A stretch of DNA of 64,000 nt from Imbricaverruca yamaguchii (GCA_034440575.1 JAOTOL010001151.1:245190-309189); one strand, 5' to 3'. Counted from the first letter of the stretch, positions 1 through 12,600 are shown. Notes: generated by a model from the letters alone, not told the origin. Numbers and translations are program-made.

Positions 1-2
1 GA

Positions 3-251
3 GTGCTGCCCGCCACCACCAGGCTGGAGGTCAGCACGGTCACGCTGGTCACCACCATCTTCGTCAGCCGCACGACCACGGTGACGGCCGTGCGCGCTGG
101 TCGGCCCACCGCCGTTGAGCAGGTGCACACGGTGACGCACGTGCTGACGGCCACGCGGCTGGACACGCTGACCACGCTGGTGACGCCCACCGTGGTGGTG
201 CTCGCCGGCCACTCCAGCACCGTGTACGGCGGCGCGCGCGCCGGGCCGTGA
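3..251 (+). CDS. Possible 3' end of a Thr/Val-rich protein gene, open at the left edge
   Basis: The frame is open from the window edge to TGA 249-251 and encodes alternating Thr/Val/hydrophobic residues ('TVTHVLTATRLDTLTTLVTP', 'TVVVLAGHSSTVYGG') with strong G/C preference at third positions, as in the true exons of this window. I do not recognise a family. It could be the last exon of a secreted or mucin-like protein convergent with Rbcn-3A. The GC-rich context also allows a chance frame. Confidence 0.35.
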   Translation: MLPATTRLEVSTVTLVTTIFVSRTTTVTAVRAGRPTAVEQVHTVTHVLTATRLDTLTTLVTPTVVVLAGHSSTVYGGARAGP

Positions 252-1850
252 CGTCAGAGCCGTGCGGCACCACACGCCGCCACCAGCCAGCCAGCCTGGC
301 CAGGAGTACTGTCGTGATGACGTGCTGGCGCGCCCGCCGGCTGGTGGCACACCACAGCTGCCGCCGCCGCCGCCGCGCCGGACCACGCAGAAGCCGCAGT
401 CGAAGCCAACGACGGGGTCCGAGCCGCAGCTGAAGCTGGAGCCGGAGCCGGAATCGGCAGCGACGCCGCCGAAGAGCAGGCTTCTGAGGTTGGTCAACAC
501 GCGCCCCGCGTCTCGTCGTCCCGGCTGGTTCCGGCGCTGTCGGCGGGTGGTGCCGAGGTCGAGACTGAAGGTCGGCGGGTGGTGCCGAGGTCGAGACAGA
601 CCGGTCGGCGGGTGGTGCCGAGGTCGAGACAGACCGGTCGGCGGGTGGTGCCGAGGTCGAGACAGACCGGTCGGCGGGTGGTGCCGAGGTCGAGACAGAC
701 CGGTCGGCGGGTGATGCCGAGGTCGAGACAGACCGGTCGGCAATCGGGTCTGTCGCGGGCCAGCGCATTCAGTGATGATCACGGTTATAGCAGGTCCGAT
801 GGCAACGTCAGATCCACACAGTCCTACCGACCAGCCTCAGCATCAGTGCTGGCTCCTATCACCTCGGACAGGATTGCTTCATTCTCTGTGTCGCCTCTTA
901 ACGCCTCGGGTGAGACTGCCTCGGCCTCTGTCGCCTCGGACGAGACTTGCGCGGCCACTGTGACCCGTCCAAACGTTACGGACGCAAGTGTCAGTGTTGT
1001 GTCAGTGTTGCATTCCGAGTCGTCCGGTGTGTCGGCGTCGTGAGCGAGAGCCGAGTTGGGAATGCGCTCGGGATACCAAATCGACACTCCTTGAACAGAC
1101 ATGGTCGATCTTCTGTGGACATCGAGGAGACGGCTCCAGCTGCTGAATGGCGACTACGACCGCGGAAGCGTGGCTAGCGAGCTGAATCCGTGGATATGTA
1201 GTTAGTCGATTGATAGGGTAAACTTGTGGATAAAGAGTGGACTCAGTTGATCTGTGTATAGTTAGCAGGCCTGAAAGCCTCTACTTAGTCAACCATGTAA
1301 ATTGATGGATATACAGCTGACCTGGTGGATCTGCGCGACGTAGGTGGACCGTATGGTTATGTGGACTGGCGAGGCGAGATCGTACTACTAGTAGTGATAG
1401 GGCCAAGTGTGGTCTCGAGAGCGAGCGTACGCACGAATGTCTACTTGGAAGACAGCAGAGGCCATGTGCGAAGTTTCAGATTTTCGCGGGGTAAGAGCTG
1501 ACAACATTTCCGGACAGACAGCTGGGAGGGCGGGGCGTGTCGGTGGTGCGTTCGACTGGCGCCGGACAGTCTGCGGCCCTGCTACAGCCTGCTGCCACGG
1601 TGGCGACTGAGTCATGTCGCCAGCCGCTCTCGGACAGAGATCCAGCTGCTGCACAAACAGGTCCTCTCTCTCTCTAGCTCTTTATCTAGGCACATTGACG
1701 TTCTCGCTTTCCAGTGCCCCCCGTCGCGCGGGTAGGGGGGGGGGGGGAGCGACGGTCGGCCGACCGTGGGCAGTGCGCTGCTCAGGGCCGTCGCTCAGCC
1801 GGGCGTGTCCAAACCTTTCGGCCCGGCTCCGGCGGCCATGTCCGGAACCG
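252..1850. other. Intergenic segment with possible plus-strand coding remnants
   Basis: Contains several overlapping plus-strand open frames (262-714, 579-1043), one Pro/Lys/Glu-rich ('PPPPPRRTTQKPQSKPTTGS'). None has a recognisable domain or clear splice sites. The stretch 1050-1850 shows nothing beyond a poly-G run at 1737-1746. Confidence 0.4.
540..742. repeat. 33-bp tandem repeat, about 6 copies
   Basis: Unit contains TCGGCGGGTGGTGCCGAGGT followed by CGAGACAGACCGG. The first unit is 32 bp, the others 33 bp, so the later copies preserve frame and encode an 11-residue repeat (for example SAGGAEVETDR in one frame). Confidence 0.9.
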
Positions 1851-2396
1851 ACCGCTGACATCCGGCACCGACCGCTGACGTCCGAGACCGACCGCTGACG
1901 TCCGGGACCGACCGCTGACGTCCGGGACCGACCGCTGACGTCCGACACCGACCGCTGACGTCCGAGACCAATCGCTGACGTCCGAGCCGACCGCTGACAT
2001 CCGGGACCGACCGCTGACGTCCGAGACCGACCGCTGACGTCCGGGACCGACCGCTGACGTCCGGGACCGACCGCTGACGTCCGACACCGACCGCTGACGT
2101 CCGAGACCAATCGCTGACGTCCGACGCCGACCGCTGACGTCCGACACTGACCGCTGACGTCCGGCACCGACCGCTGACGTCCGGGACCGACCGCTGACGT
2201 TCGGGACCGACCGCTGACGTCCGGGACCGACCGGTGACGTCCGGGACCGACCGCTGACGTCCGGGACCGACCGCTGACGCCCGGGACCGACCGCTGACGT
2301 CCGGGACCGACCGGTGACGTCCGGGACCGACCGCTGACGTCCGACACCGACCGCTGATGTTCGGGACCGACCGCTGACGTCCGGGACCGACCGCCT
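1850..2396. repeat. 20-bp minisatellite, about 27 copies
   Basis: Unit GACCGACCGCTGACGTCCGG, with variants GACACC, GAGACC and an occasional CAATCGC. The large minus-strand frames over it are artefacts of the array. Confidence 0.95.
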
Positions 2397-3133
2397 GTGA
2401 CGAGCGGCTGAACACTGACGGACGGTCGGGAGCTGCGAGGGCCGGCCGAGCACCTTGATAGACGGTCGGACAGTGTGACGAACGGCGTGTCTGTGGTATT
2501 GGGCGTTGTCTCTATTGCCTCCCCACGCCAAGGGCACCTGCAGTCGTAAAGACGGACTGTGACGTTTGAGTCGCTTGGCAGTGATGAGCTGCCACCACGC
2601 CTGCCTGTTCCCCGCACACCCCAGACGCATACGTCACGAAGTCACTGCGTCATGCAGTGCGTCGTATATAGAATATTGCAGCGCATAGCCGGCAATGTAT
2701 GCGACACTGCGTTTCCCTCTGACCGTACCGTCAACCGCCGCAATGCGCGTTGCGTGCATATCCGAATCCGATCGACGCGATTCCAATTTATTTTCAGCTT
2801 AGAATGATCGACATCGACAAGAAACGTGACGTTTCTGGTTACCTGCGCCGATGACAATGGAGAAGACTTAAAAAAACACACATTTAGAAACAAGGCAAGA
2901 TTACCAATGCTAGTTTCCGCTAGTTCAGTAACCGGAGTTACAGCTTACCGGTTTGTTTGATTTTTTTCCAGCCAAAGGCAGATTCCTTGCAGATGCCTCT
3001 GCAACCTGCCGCATCCACCATTGTGTTCTAAGTCAATACAGTAACGAGTGAGTACGGCCGGGTGAGACGGCGCGCTGCCGCAGGTTGAAAGGTGAGCCCC
3101 CTGACCACGCCCCGCACCTGACACGATACTCGT

Positions 3134-3296
3134 CGGTCGGTTATTGGCTTTACGACACCTCGACCGTTGAGTCATGTAGCGTCGCCAACCTCTCACGCCG
3201 ATTGGTCGCGGGCGAAGAGTAGCGACAGGTGAGACTCGAACCCACAACCTTTCGATTGTGAGACAAGCAACTTACCCCTAGACCGCTCGTCCCCCA
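3134..3296 (-). mobile_element. tRNA-derived SINE, family C
   Basis: On the minus strand a tRNA-like head (B box GGTTCGAGTC, A-box-like GGTCTAGGGG) is followed by a body and a tail ending AAAGCCAATAACC. Flanked by near-identical 13-bp direct repeats ACACGATACTCGT (3121) and ACACGATATCCGT (3297), a probable target-site duplication with two differences. Confidence 0.85.
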
Positions 3297-3364
3297 ACAC
3301 GATATCCGTTCAAAACGTACTATAGTCACCATAGAGATTTAGTAGCTCTCTGAACTGCACACTA

Positions 3365-3540
3365 GGGTATGGCTAAGAATATGGAGTGATAAGGTAGGTA
3401 CGATAAATGATACGGCATGGTAAGGTATGGTATGATAAATGATACGGCATGGTAAGGTATGGTATGGTAAAGGATACGGTATAAGGTATGGTACGATAAT
3501 GGAATCGGTATGGTACGGTAAAGATACGACATGTTAAGGC
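3365..3540. repeat. Degenerate GGTATGGTAA-type tandem repeat
   Basis: Alternating GGTATGGTA, GATAAATGATACGGCA and similar blocks with variable spacing. No gene. Confidence 0.8.
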
Positions 3541-3669
3541 ACCTTTCGCTGGGAGCAGTTAACATCAGGTATCGTCGGATTCAGCCCATCAGTCTCTTCG
3601 CCTCCGAATCGACGCCAGACAGACACCAAGTGCAGCTACTATTCGTACAAATACATCAGCACTTCATCT

Positions 3670-4000
3670 AACCTCTCCAGATGGACTGTTAGCAGGCCAG
3701 TTTACATCTGACCTATCCCGAATGAATGTCAGCTCACCAGTTCACGTCTAACCTCTCCAGACCAGGTGTTAGCCGACCAGATTATATCTCACCTCTCCAG
3801 ACAAGATGACAGCCGATCAGTTCACATCTGACTTGTGATCCAAGTGTCAGCCCACCAGATAACACCCGACCTCTCAAGGCCAGGCGTCAGACATCAGCTC
3901 ACATCTGAGTTCTTCTGACCCAAGTGTCAACTCACCAGCTTACATCTGACTTCTCCAGACCAGGTGCCAGCCGACCAATTCCCATCCCACCTAAGCGCTT
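3670..4000. repeat. Degenerate ~57-bp tandem repeat
   Basis: Five or six diverged copies of a unit with 'CCAGTTCACATCTGACCTCT' and 'CCAGACCAGGTGTCAGCC'. Old array in intergenic DNA. Confidence 0.75.
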
Positions 4001-5180
4001 CAGTTCCGGTCAGGCCCTTTATAATTCCAACCAATGCTGAGGAGTGACGAGTGGTGACTGCAGCGTACAGCCACCACTCCGACACGAATGATTGGCTGCA
4101 ATACGGAGGTTAAAATGGCTTGCAATAATATTTTAAGAGCTTACCATGATTACATTCGTCGCAGCATTATACTTCTAGCTCACAAAATATCCCGCAATGC
4201 GTGCGTGTGCAAGAGAGGAAGAACCAGACCACCACAGTTCAACGTCACTCGACTCCAAAGCACCGCGAACTGCACGGTCTGAGCGCCTGACATTCTGCAA
4301 CCTTATTACACCCCCAGCACATCGCCTGCAGCACAGCCAGGCAAACCGATCAAACATCCTGCACGAGACAAGCCCCAAAAGTGGCGCCGCGGGCAAATGA
4401 ACGCAGGTGACTCGAGAAGTTTTACCTAGCGAAATACAGGTGCATCAATAGAAAGGGTTAATTTTTCAAACCAAGATTACGTTGATAGCCGTGTAGGCGT
4501 TCACTCACTGCATGGTTACGCGGGGCAGGCCAGGGCAGGTATGCTTTTATACATTGGGGGGAGGGGGGGAGCTTTAGGGCGCTTCAACTAGAGTTGACCA
4601 TTCGCCTTTCGTACGGCTAATCACAAGTTCATTACATTAATAGACTCGTTCACGCTTCCTTTGCTCTAAGCTACGTTGTTATAATACATACATATATATA
4701 TATATATACAAGGGATTGTACCAATCAGCGATGAACGTCATGAATATGCGCTTGCGCCAGCGGATATCCAATTTCGAGCACGCACTGCTCGACCGCCGCA
4801 CCATTATCACCATCTCAACTGACGGAAATGTGTATTAGCGCATTAAGATCACAACCATATACCACATATCTACGAAGACCTATTCGGCACTACACAGGCA
4901 ACCCGACACAACTGATGCCGAGAAGTGTCACACTAGAAAATCATTGTGTCGCGGCGATCGATGGCATACTCAAATATAAATCACATCACCACGTATAGCA
5001 TATCACCATTCATCGGCTAATGTTACAATACGGTAATTACGGACATATTCGGCGGTGATAATCACTTAATAAATAATTAATTCCATGCAACCAGTGTAGT
5101 ATTACAACGGAATATATCGGGACCAGCAGTAAAGCTGCACGTCTAAAAACGAGACACGATACGCGCTATTATTCAAGAAA
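4001..5180. other. Intergenic, no gene seen
   Basis: Mostly AT-rich unique sequence. A short (TA)n tract lies at 4689-4706, and a decayed copy of the ultrashort retroposon (TTTAGGGCGCTTCAACTAGA...) near 4568-4605. Confidence 0.5.
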
Positions 5181-5260
5181 TGCTCGTGGCACAATACCAC
5201 TGGCCGGGTCGACCACGCCACCAGCCAAGGGCGGAACGCAGGACATGGTGGTTGGCACAG

Positions 5261-5266
5261 TTTATT
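5261..5266 (-). promoter_or_regulatory. Candidate poly(A) signal of Rbcn-3A
   Basis: AATAAA on the minus strand, about 1.16 kb downstream of the stop codon. If used, the 3' UTR would contain the 57-bp and 20-bp arrays. It is the only hexamer I noted here, and I see no supporting downstream element. Confidence 0.25.
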
Positions 5267-5645
5267 ACCGTCACAGCATCAGCTTGCATGCGCACGTTAC
5301 ATGCTGATGTGACAAAATGGCTTCAACATCCGGAACATTGCAGCGGCCCGGTTGGCAACTTCTCGGGACTTCTCTCCACCCGGCAGTCCTCGGAGAAATC
5401 GTCCTTAATCAATGGGCCCTTGGTGGAAGCCTCGTGCTCACCACTGCACCGACGGACGCCAGTCGTTCCTCACAAGTGTCGACATCAAGTACCTATAGCG
5501 TACCACACCGAGGACACCGGCCCTTGGCGGACAACTCACGCTCACCAGGACACCCACGGACGCCAGCTATTCCTCAGAGGTGTTCACATCAAGCACCCAT
5601 GGTGGTCCACACTGAAAACAACGGGCGGCGGCGGCGGCGGCGCGA

Positions 5646-6045
5646 GCTTCCCACCTGCCGACCACCCCTCAGTCGGCCGGTGGCCGCCACACACACCGCC
5701 CAGCTTCCCACCTGCCGACCGCCCCTCAGTCGGCCGGTGGCCGCCACACGCACCGCCCAGCTTCACACCTGCCGACCACCCCTCAGTCGGCCGGTGGCCG
5801 CCACACACACCGCCCAGCTTCCCACCTGCCGACCACCCCTCAGTCGGCCGGTGGCCGCCACACACACCGCCCAGCTTCCCACCTGCCGACCGCCCCTCAG
5901 TCGGCCGGTGGCCGCCACACGCACCGCCCAGCTTCCCACCTGCCGACCGCCCCTCAGTCGGCCGGTGGCCGCCACACACACCGCCCAGCTTCCCACCTGC
6001 CGACCGCCCCTCAGTCGGCCGGTGGCCGCCACACGCGCCGCCAGC
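5646..6045. repeat. 57-bp minisatellite, 7 copies
   Basis: Unit starts GCTTCCCACCTGCCGACC and holds CAGTCGGCCGGTGGCCGCCA. 57 is a multiple of 3, so several frames stay open and give 19-residue repeats. The array lies downstream of the Rbcn-3A stop, so it is 3' UTR or intergenic. Confidence 0.95.
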
Positions 6046-6314
6046 CTCATCCCGACGGCTTGGCGGTGCCGCCGCCTAACCAGGCCGCGGCGCAACAGCG
6101 AGTGGAGAGCACCGCCACCCGGCACACACCCAACGGACAGCCGCACCCGGCACCGCAACACTCGACCACAAGTTAACACCGTCTACACATCACTACGACT
6201 ACTGCGACTGCAATGGATTCCACGGCCACGGCCTGCACCGGTGCCAGGCCTGTAGCTGCTGTCGTCTCAACAACAGGCGGCCCCGCCCGTCCGACAGCGG
6301 CACGGTCTCATCTG

Positions 6315-6412
6315 CAACGGCCCGGCCCCTTCGACAGCGGCCCGGCCCCTTCGACAGCGGCCAGGCCCCTTCGACAGCGGCCCGGCCCCTCCTGCAGCGG
6401 CCCTGTGCCGCG
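6315..6412. repeat. 20-bp tandem repeat, about 5 copies
   Basis: Unit CGGCCCGGCCCCTTCGACAG, ending 16 bases from the Rbcn-3A stop codon. Probably transcribed in the 3' UTR as a GC-rich structured segment. Confidence 0.9.
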
Positions 6413-6427
6413 GATATCGGGGTGCGG

Positions 6428-6628
6428 CTAGTAGGCCGTCTGGACGACCGTGTCTCTGTGCGACACGACACGCAGCTTCATGGAGCCGTCGGCGCCGCAC
6501 GAGTACAGGCGATGGTCGTCGTCGATGTGCAGCTGTGTCACGCCGTGGCTCACGCTCTTGAAGAAGCCGCCGCGCGCGTGCTCGGCAGGAAACGAGAAGA
6601 ATGTGTCCCGCACCGTGAGGCCCCACAC
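6428..6628 (-). CDS. Rbcn-3A: Rbcn-3A terminal exon 39
   Basis: 'VWGLTVRDTFFSFPAEHARG' to 'LYSCGADGSMKLRVVS', then 'HRDTVVQTAY' and TAG at 6430-6428. Acceptor CTGCCTCCAG|GTG. 'LFSCGADG.MK.R' is the last conserved WD motif of DMXL; the tail after it is short, as in relatives. Confidence 0.97.
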   Translation of the reverse strand: MWGLTVRDTFFSFPAEHARGGFFKSVSHGVTQLHIDDDHRLYSCGADGSMKLRVVSHRDTVVQTAY

Positions 6629-9600
6629 CTGGAGGCAGGCATGGCGTTAGAATTTGCCGCCCCGGTAGCTCAGTTGGTTAGAGCGCTGGCCTGCACTGGT
6701 CTCCCCTGTACTGGCAACACAGGGTTGGAGTCGCTTCGCGCGCTCGCATTTAGCCCCCGGCCGGGAGTGTCAGTTGGCAGCTGGCCCGATAAGGCCGGGG
6801 ACCAGCTACCGGGCGGCCGTGTCGGTGCATTGGCGGCACGTTAAACTTTCGGTCTAAATTCTGCCGTTGAGCTGGAGTTCATGGATCGGGTGGTGGGGCC
6901 AGGGTCCACGCAACAAGCTCTGCTTAGCAATAGAACCCTGGTTCCTCAAGCCACCCAGCAACAATTCAGATCAAATTTTTTTTTAAAATAAAAAAAGAAG
7001 AAAAGAATAGTCACTCCAGAACAGGACTGGATTTGCGGTTTGTAATCCTGGATGCGGAAAGTATTTTTTTTTGTGGGTGGGGTAATCAAATACGGAGGAT
7101 ATTTTTCGTCAAACATGTGACACTATAAACTCACTTCCCAATGAAGCTCGACAACTTTGTCACCGAGCAGTTCATTGACAAACAGTGCCATCCAACCTCA
7201 AAAAGAGGTCTTTCAATTTTTAAAACCCAATTTTTAAAACCTCGCTTCTTGGGGACAGAGCAATGATAAATTATTCGTGAAATAGGGTGGAATATACCAC
7301 TTTCTGAACGTTCAGTCGACATCCTTCTCCAAGAAGTATCGACATCCTGCTCCATGGAACCTATACCATCAGCTCGAATTGCCTACACCATCAGCTCGAA
7401 TTTGAGTCTGAGGCATGAGAAACATTTTAAATAACACTATTTTCATGCCAAATTTCGACATCCTATTGTGGTCTTTTCGACATCTCACACCTAACGAAAA
7501 ACCATTATTTTAACCCTGGGACAGAGCCACACCTGGGTACGGTCAAGCCTGCCGACATAGCCACACCTGGGATGAGATCCGGTCCCAAGGCAGAGCCACA
7601 CCTGAAGTACGGTCAGGTCTGATTGCATAGTCGCACCTAAGGTACGGTGGGGCTCCAGGATTTTCATCACGTCAGAGGAAAGGGAGTACAAGTCTAGGAG
7701 AGGACTTAATTCACACTTGGGGAGATGAGTAGAAAAAACATGCAGAAAAGGGTGCAGCCAATGCTGGATATAGTGGTACAGTCACTACGCATGGACACTG
7801 CAACTAAGCTACTACGTATTCCATATCTAGCAGTGCCAGATTATCTATTACAAACACAACCACACCTATTGCTTGACTTCAAAGTCTGACAACCAAGCCT
7901 TCGCTCGTTCTCGCTATCTCTCACTAAAGGGCGCTACATTCTGTGGAGGCTAGGAAGTGCAGCCTGCCCAGCCGCCCACCTTGATGTCTCCCTCGTCGCT
8001 GCCAGTGACAAAGTACTCTTCCGCCGGGTCCAGGGCCATACACTTGATGGCCGCCTCGTGCGCCGAGAACCGGTGCCGCACCTGCCTTCGACGCACGTCA
8101 AAGATGCATACGTTGCCCCGCTTACCGCCCGAGATCAGCAGCTGCCGACACAGAGGCACAGACAAATTCAGATCAGTCGCCGACACGCGTACACCCACGC
8201 ACACACACGGAGAGAAAGAGAGGAGAGAATAATGATAACGTCTTATCAAGCGACGCAGCTGATAATCAGTTGGTAGCCACAAATGACGTTCTCAGGTTAC
8301 CACAACTATGCCTGACGTTGCTGCGAGTAAATAGGACCTTCAGTGATCTCTACTGCACCTGGTACGGTAGTGACCTGAAGTGACCCACGATGGCCTCTGT
8401 TGTACCTGTGCAGTAGTGACCTGAGCTGGCCCAATGCATCCTCCAATGCACCTGGTTCAGCGGTGACCCAAGGTGCTGTCTACTGTGTCTGGTGCTGCGG
8501 CGAGGAGCACTGACCTGAAGTGACCTCGTCCATACCTGATGCTGCGGTGAGTAGAGCAGTGCGGACGCGCCCGACTCGTGACTGCAGAATCCGGCCACCT
8601 GGGCCTTCCGCTTGGGCAGCAGCGTGTCCCAGAGACAAACGTTCTTGTTGTCGGCACTGAGGCCGGCCGTGGCCAGCAGGGAGGACGAGCCGACAAACAC
8701 GAAGTCGCTGCACGACTTGCTGTGGCACTCCATCGCCTGCCGGCACGGAGAAGTGGAGACGTACTGTGAGACGCAATCCCCGGCAATACTCACACTCAGG
8801 CCCCACACCAGACCCTGGAGCCCGGGCCGAGACGTACTGAGTGACACAATCAGTGGTAATACTCACACCCAGGCCCCACACCAGACCCTGGAGCCCGGAC
8901 CGAGACGTACTGTGAGACACAATCCGCGGGAATACTCACACTCAGGCCGCACACACCAGACCATGGAGCCCGGGCCGAGACGTACTGTGTGACACAATCC
9001 GCGGGAATACTCACACTCAGGCCCCACCCCAGACCCTGGAGCCCGGACCGAGACGTACTGTGACACAATCTGCGGGAATACTCACACCCAGGCCCAACAC
9101 CAGACCATGGAGCCCAGGCCGAGACGTACTGCGACACAATCTGCGGGAATACTCATACTCAGGCCCACACCAGACCCTGGAGCCCGGGCCGAGACGTACT
9201 GTGCGACACAATCCGCGGGAATACTCACACTCAGGCCCTACCCCAGACCCTGGAGCCCGGACCGAGACGTACTGTGACACAATCTGCGGGAATACTCACA
9301 CCTAGGCCCAACACCAGACCATGGAGCCCAGGCCGAGACGTACTGCGACACAATCTGCGGGAATACTCACACTCAGGCCCACACCAGACCCTGGAGCCCG
9401 GGCCGAGACGTACTGTGTGACACAATCCGCGGGAATACTCACACTCAGGCCCCACACCCGGCCCTGGAGCCCGCAGCTGGGTGTCCGGCTCGGGAGCTCG
9501 CCCAGGCTGGTGGCGGCTACCGTCGCTCACCGTCAGACAGTTGACATCAGACCCACCACTGTGATTGGACTAAGTCCGAGACACTTACGTAGAATGGGTT

Positions 9601-12600
9601 GCCGTTCTGCGTCGTCATGCTCATCTGCCAAAGACTGAGGTTGCCGTCGTTGTCCGCCACGCCGAACTTGTTGCCCTGCGTGTTGAAGCGCACCCGGTTC
9701 ACCTGCAAAGTCGACCGTCAGTTACTGCATCGCGGGTCATTTTGCGACGTAGACGCATGCCGATCATGCGCCGAATAGTCGTGGCAAGACCGCAGTCCTC
9801 AGCAGCTGGCGAAATTCCAGCCCGAGTTCGTGCGGTAACGAGACATACCACGAAATACTCTCACAGTACCTGCACATTCGGTGGACAGACATCGGGACAG
9901 TAGCGGTGAATAGCAACGTGTCACAAGTATGTCCGGCCAGAGGAGCTTATCGGATTGGACGAGTCCATAGGTACGGAGGTCAAGTCAAAGGTGTGCGTCG
10001 CGTCAGAAGGATGTGCCAGTTTTTTATTTCGGCTTAACACGCGCACCGGAGGGCCTCTACTTAACGCGAACCAGAGTGGGGGTGGGGGCGGACTCCGCCC
10101 TCTCATAAGATCTCGGAAACTACTGCAGCTCGAAGCACAACATTTAGATACCCTCCAATTGTGTGCTTCTAACTTCAGATTACGGCTGTAATGGACTCTG
10201 CAGTACAAATGTAATGATTTAATGACCCCAATGCCTTCAAGATCCGATGAGATCGAGATTGGACGGCACACTGCGTCGCCGCACCTACCTTCGTGACCTA
10301 AAAGGCTAGTCGGCCAGGCGGCCGATCGGCCGACTTTGCACCACGGCGGTTCTGATATCTATAAACGGATTACATTAATGTAAAAACAGAAAAAAAAAAT
10401 ACACAGCATGCGGATGTATAGATGCATATGATGCGACAGGATTTGTTGCAGTTTGCAGCAACAAAGCCACAGGAATTCCTTACATTGCTCTGGCCCATTT
10501 ATAAGCCATCGTAAAAAAAACCGTGAGGGATGAGCGGATTCCGACGCCCATCGGTGCGTTTGATTGGGGCGCTTCAACCAACTAAGATGGATGTGAAGGA
10601 GACCAGCGTGGCATAGGTCGGATATGAGTAGTGTCGCATTAGTGGTGGGTGGGGCCTGCTGTTGTTGTGTCGTGTCAGTAATGTGTGGGGTCAGAGGGTT
10701 GTGTCGTATCGGTTGTGTGTGGGATCAGAGGGTTGTGTCGGGTCAGTGGCGTGTGGGATCAGAGGGTTGTGTCGGGTCAGTGGTGTGTGGGATCAGAGGG
10801 TTGTGTCGGTCAGTGGTGTGTGGGATCAGAGGGTTGTGTCGGGTCAGTGGTGTGTGGGATCATATGGTTGTGTCGAGTCAGTGGTGTGTGGGATCAGAGG
10901 GTTGTGTCGTGTCAGTAATGTGCGGGGTCAGAGGGTTGTGTCGTATCGGTTGTGTGTGGAGTGTGATGGTCGTGTCGGGTCAGTGGTGTGTGGGATCAGA
11001 GGGTTGTGTCGGGTCAGTGGCGTGTGGGGTCAAAGAAGAGGGAGCAGGGAGGGGAGAGAAGGGAGCGGAGTGGAGTTGTTGAGTCCGCTCACCTTGGCGT
11101 ATGTTCCGCTGGGCCGCGCCACGGCCACCGGGTTGTCGGCACCCCACTCCCGCACAGTCACGGAGCCGTCATGTGCACCTGTGATGTCTGAAACACGGGA
11201 CACAACTGATAAAAACACAGCACACAAGCTATCCGAAGCACACCATACACAGCCTTTGAAACGTGCCCATACACTAGCCGAAACGGGCGACACAAATTGT
11301 CCGATGTATACCGCCCGAGCCGTCTAAAATAAACATTACAGTCCCTACCAAAACGACCATGAACTTGCATAAAAAGTTACAACGGAAAATTATCGCTACT
11401 TCAAAAGCAGTGGCATGAGGCGGGGATGGCGTAGTGGTTAAGGTGTTGGGCTCTGGGTACCAAAGGTCCCGGGTTTGACACCAGCGCCGTTCGGGACATT
11501 TCCCAATCTCGCGGCCCACCGGCGAAAGTGTGGGCGGCGCCATTAGCCGTGAATGTGCATAAAGTGCGTCGTGAACCACCCAATTAACAACAGAAGCAAT
11601 AGCTTGAACTGAGACCACTTTTACTTTCGCCATGAACAGCTGCTTCCAGCGGCATAGGAGGAAGGTGCGTCATACAAAGTTCAGAGGCATCTGTTCATGA
11701 AAATATTTGGGGGAAGCATCCGATTGACCATGAGGTGAAATCATTCACGAGGCCCAGCTATCCGTTGTGCCATATCAGGTCCTGACAATATCGGTAAGTT
11801 CCTCATATAAAATCGACACCTGCGGAGGCACAACACCCATGGGAGCATCCACCTTTCCGTCTCCCACCGCACAATAGGGTGAAATTTCATATTATCCCCA
11901 TGATATTTGCATAAGATCTCAAAATACCCTCACCCCCAAAGTAATGCACTTATCCCCCGGCTGCTTAATGATCAAAACATGGTTCTCTTTAGATATCATG
12001 AAATTGCCTTCCCTATATAATCGGTAGACTTCAATCTTCTTTTAGAATAATCAGTGAGAACGGGTATTGCGTCTACGCCTCATCGAAAACGGATCGTCAC
12101 TGATCCAAACATTGCGCTCCATTGCGAAGGCACTATTACTGTCCTATGGGCAGATACAAGGGGAAGCACTGAGGGGCACGCGTTGAGCCACTCACTGTGC
12201 GCGAGTCCAAACCACTTCCCCATCAAAAACGGAGATGGGATCGCGGAGCGCACCCCTCCCCACCCTGATAAGATTTTCCCAGCCTTCATGTACACATTGG
12301 ACAAAACTTGGAGAATTCATCTGGGAACACTTGACAGCTGATCGGAAGTTGCTCCTCCCCCGCCCCGAAACCGACCGGCTGCATCCGCCCTTAAACTTAC
12401 CCGCCTAAATCAACAACCATGGGTTCAATTCCCAATGCGCGGGTACAGGAGGGGGCACCTAGGGGCATAGGGATTCCCTTCCCCATTGGATATGGTGGCT
12501 CCCGGCCGGCCAGGATTTGATGCCACAGAACCAGTAGCAGATGATGCACCCTTACGCCCAAATAATCAACCAATCAATCCGGTCAGAAAAACGCTACTTC

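Noticed and set aside
1682..2630. Large minus-strand frames of RSVSDVSGRSRT type
   Set aside because: Translation of a 20-bp minisatellite in several frames at once; not a protein gene.
5180..6255. Plus-strand ~300-codon proline-rich frames
   Set aside because: Generated by the 57-bp array, with no conserved sequence outside it; lies in the 3' region of Rbcn-3A.
6659..6735. Functional tRNA gene
   Set aside because: The anticodon arm is degenerate, the sequence continues into a ~240-bp SINE body, and there is an inverted second copy.
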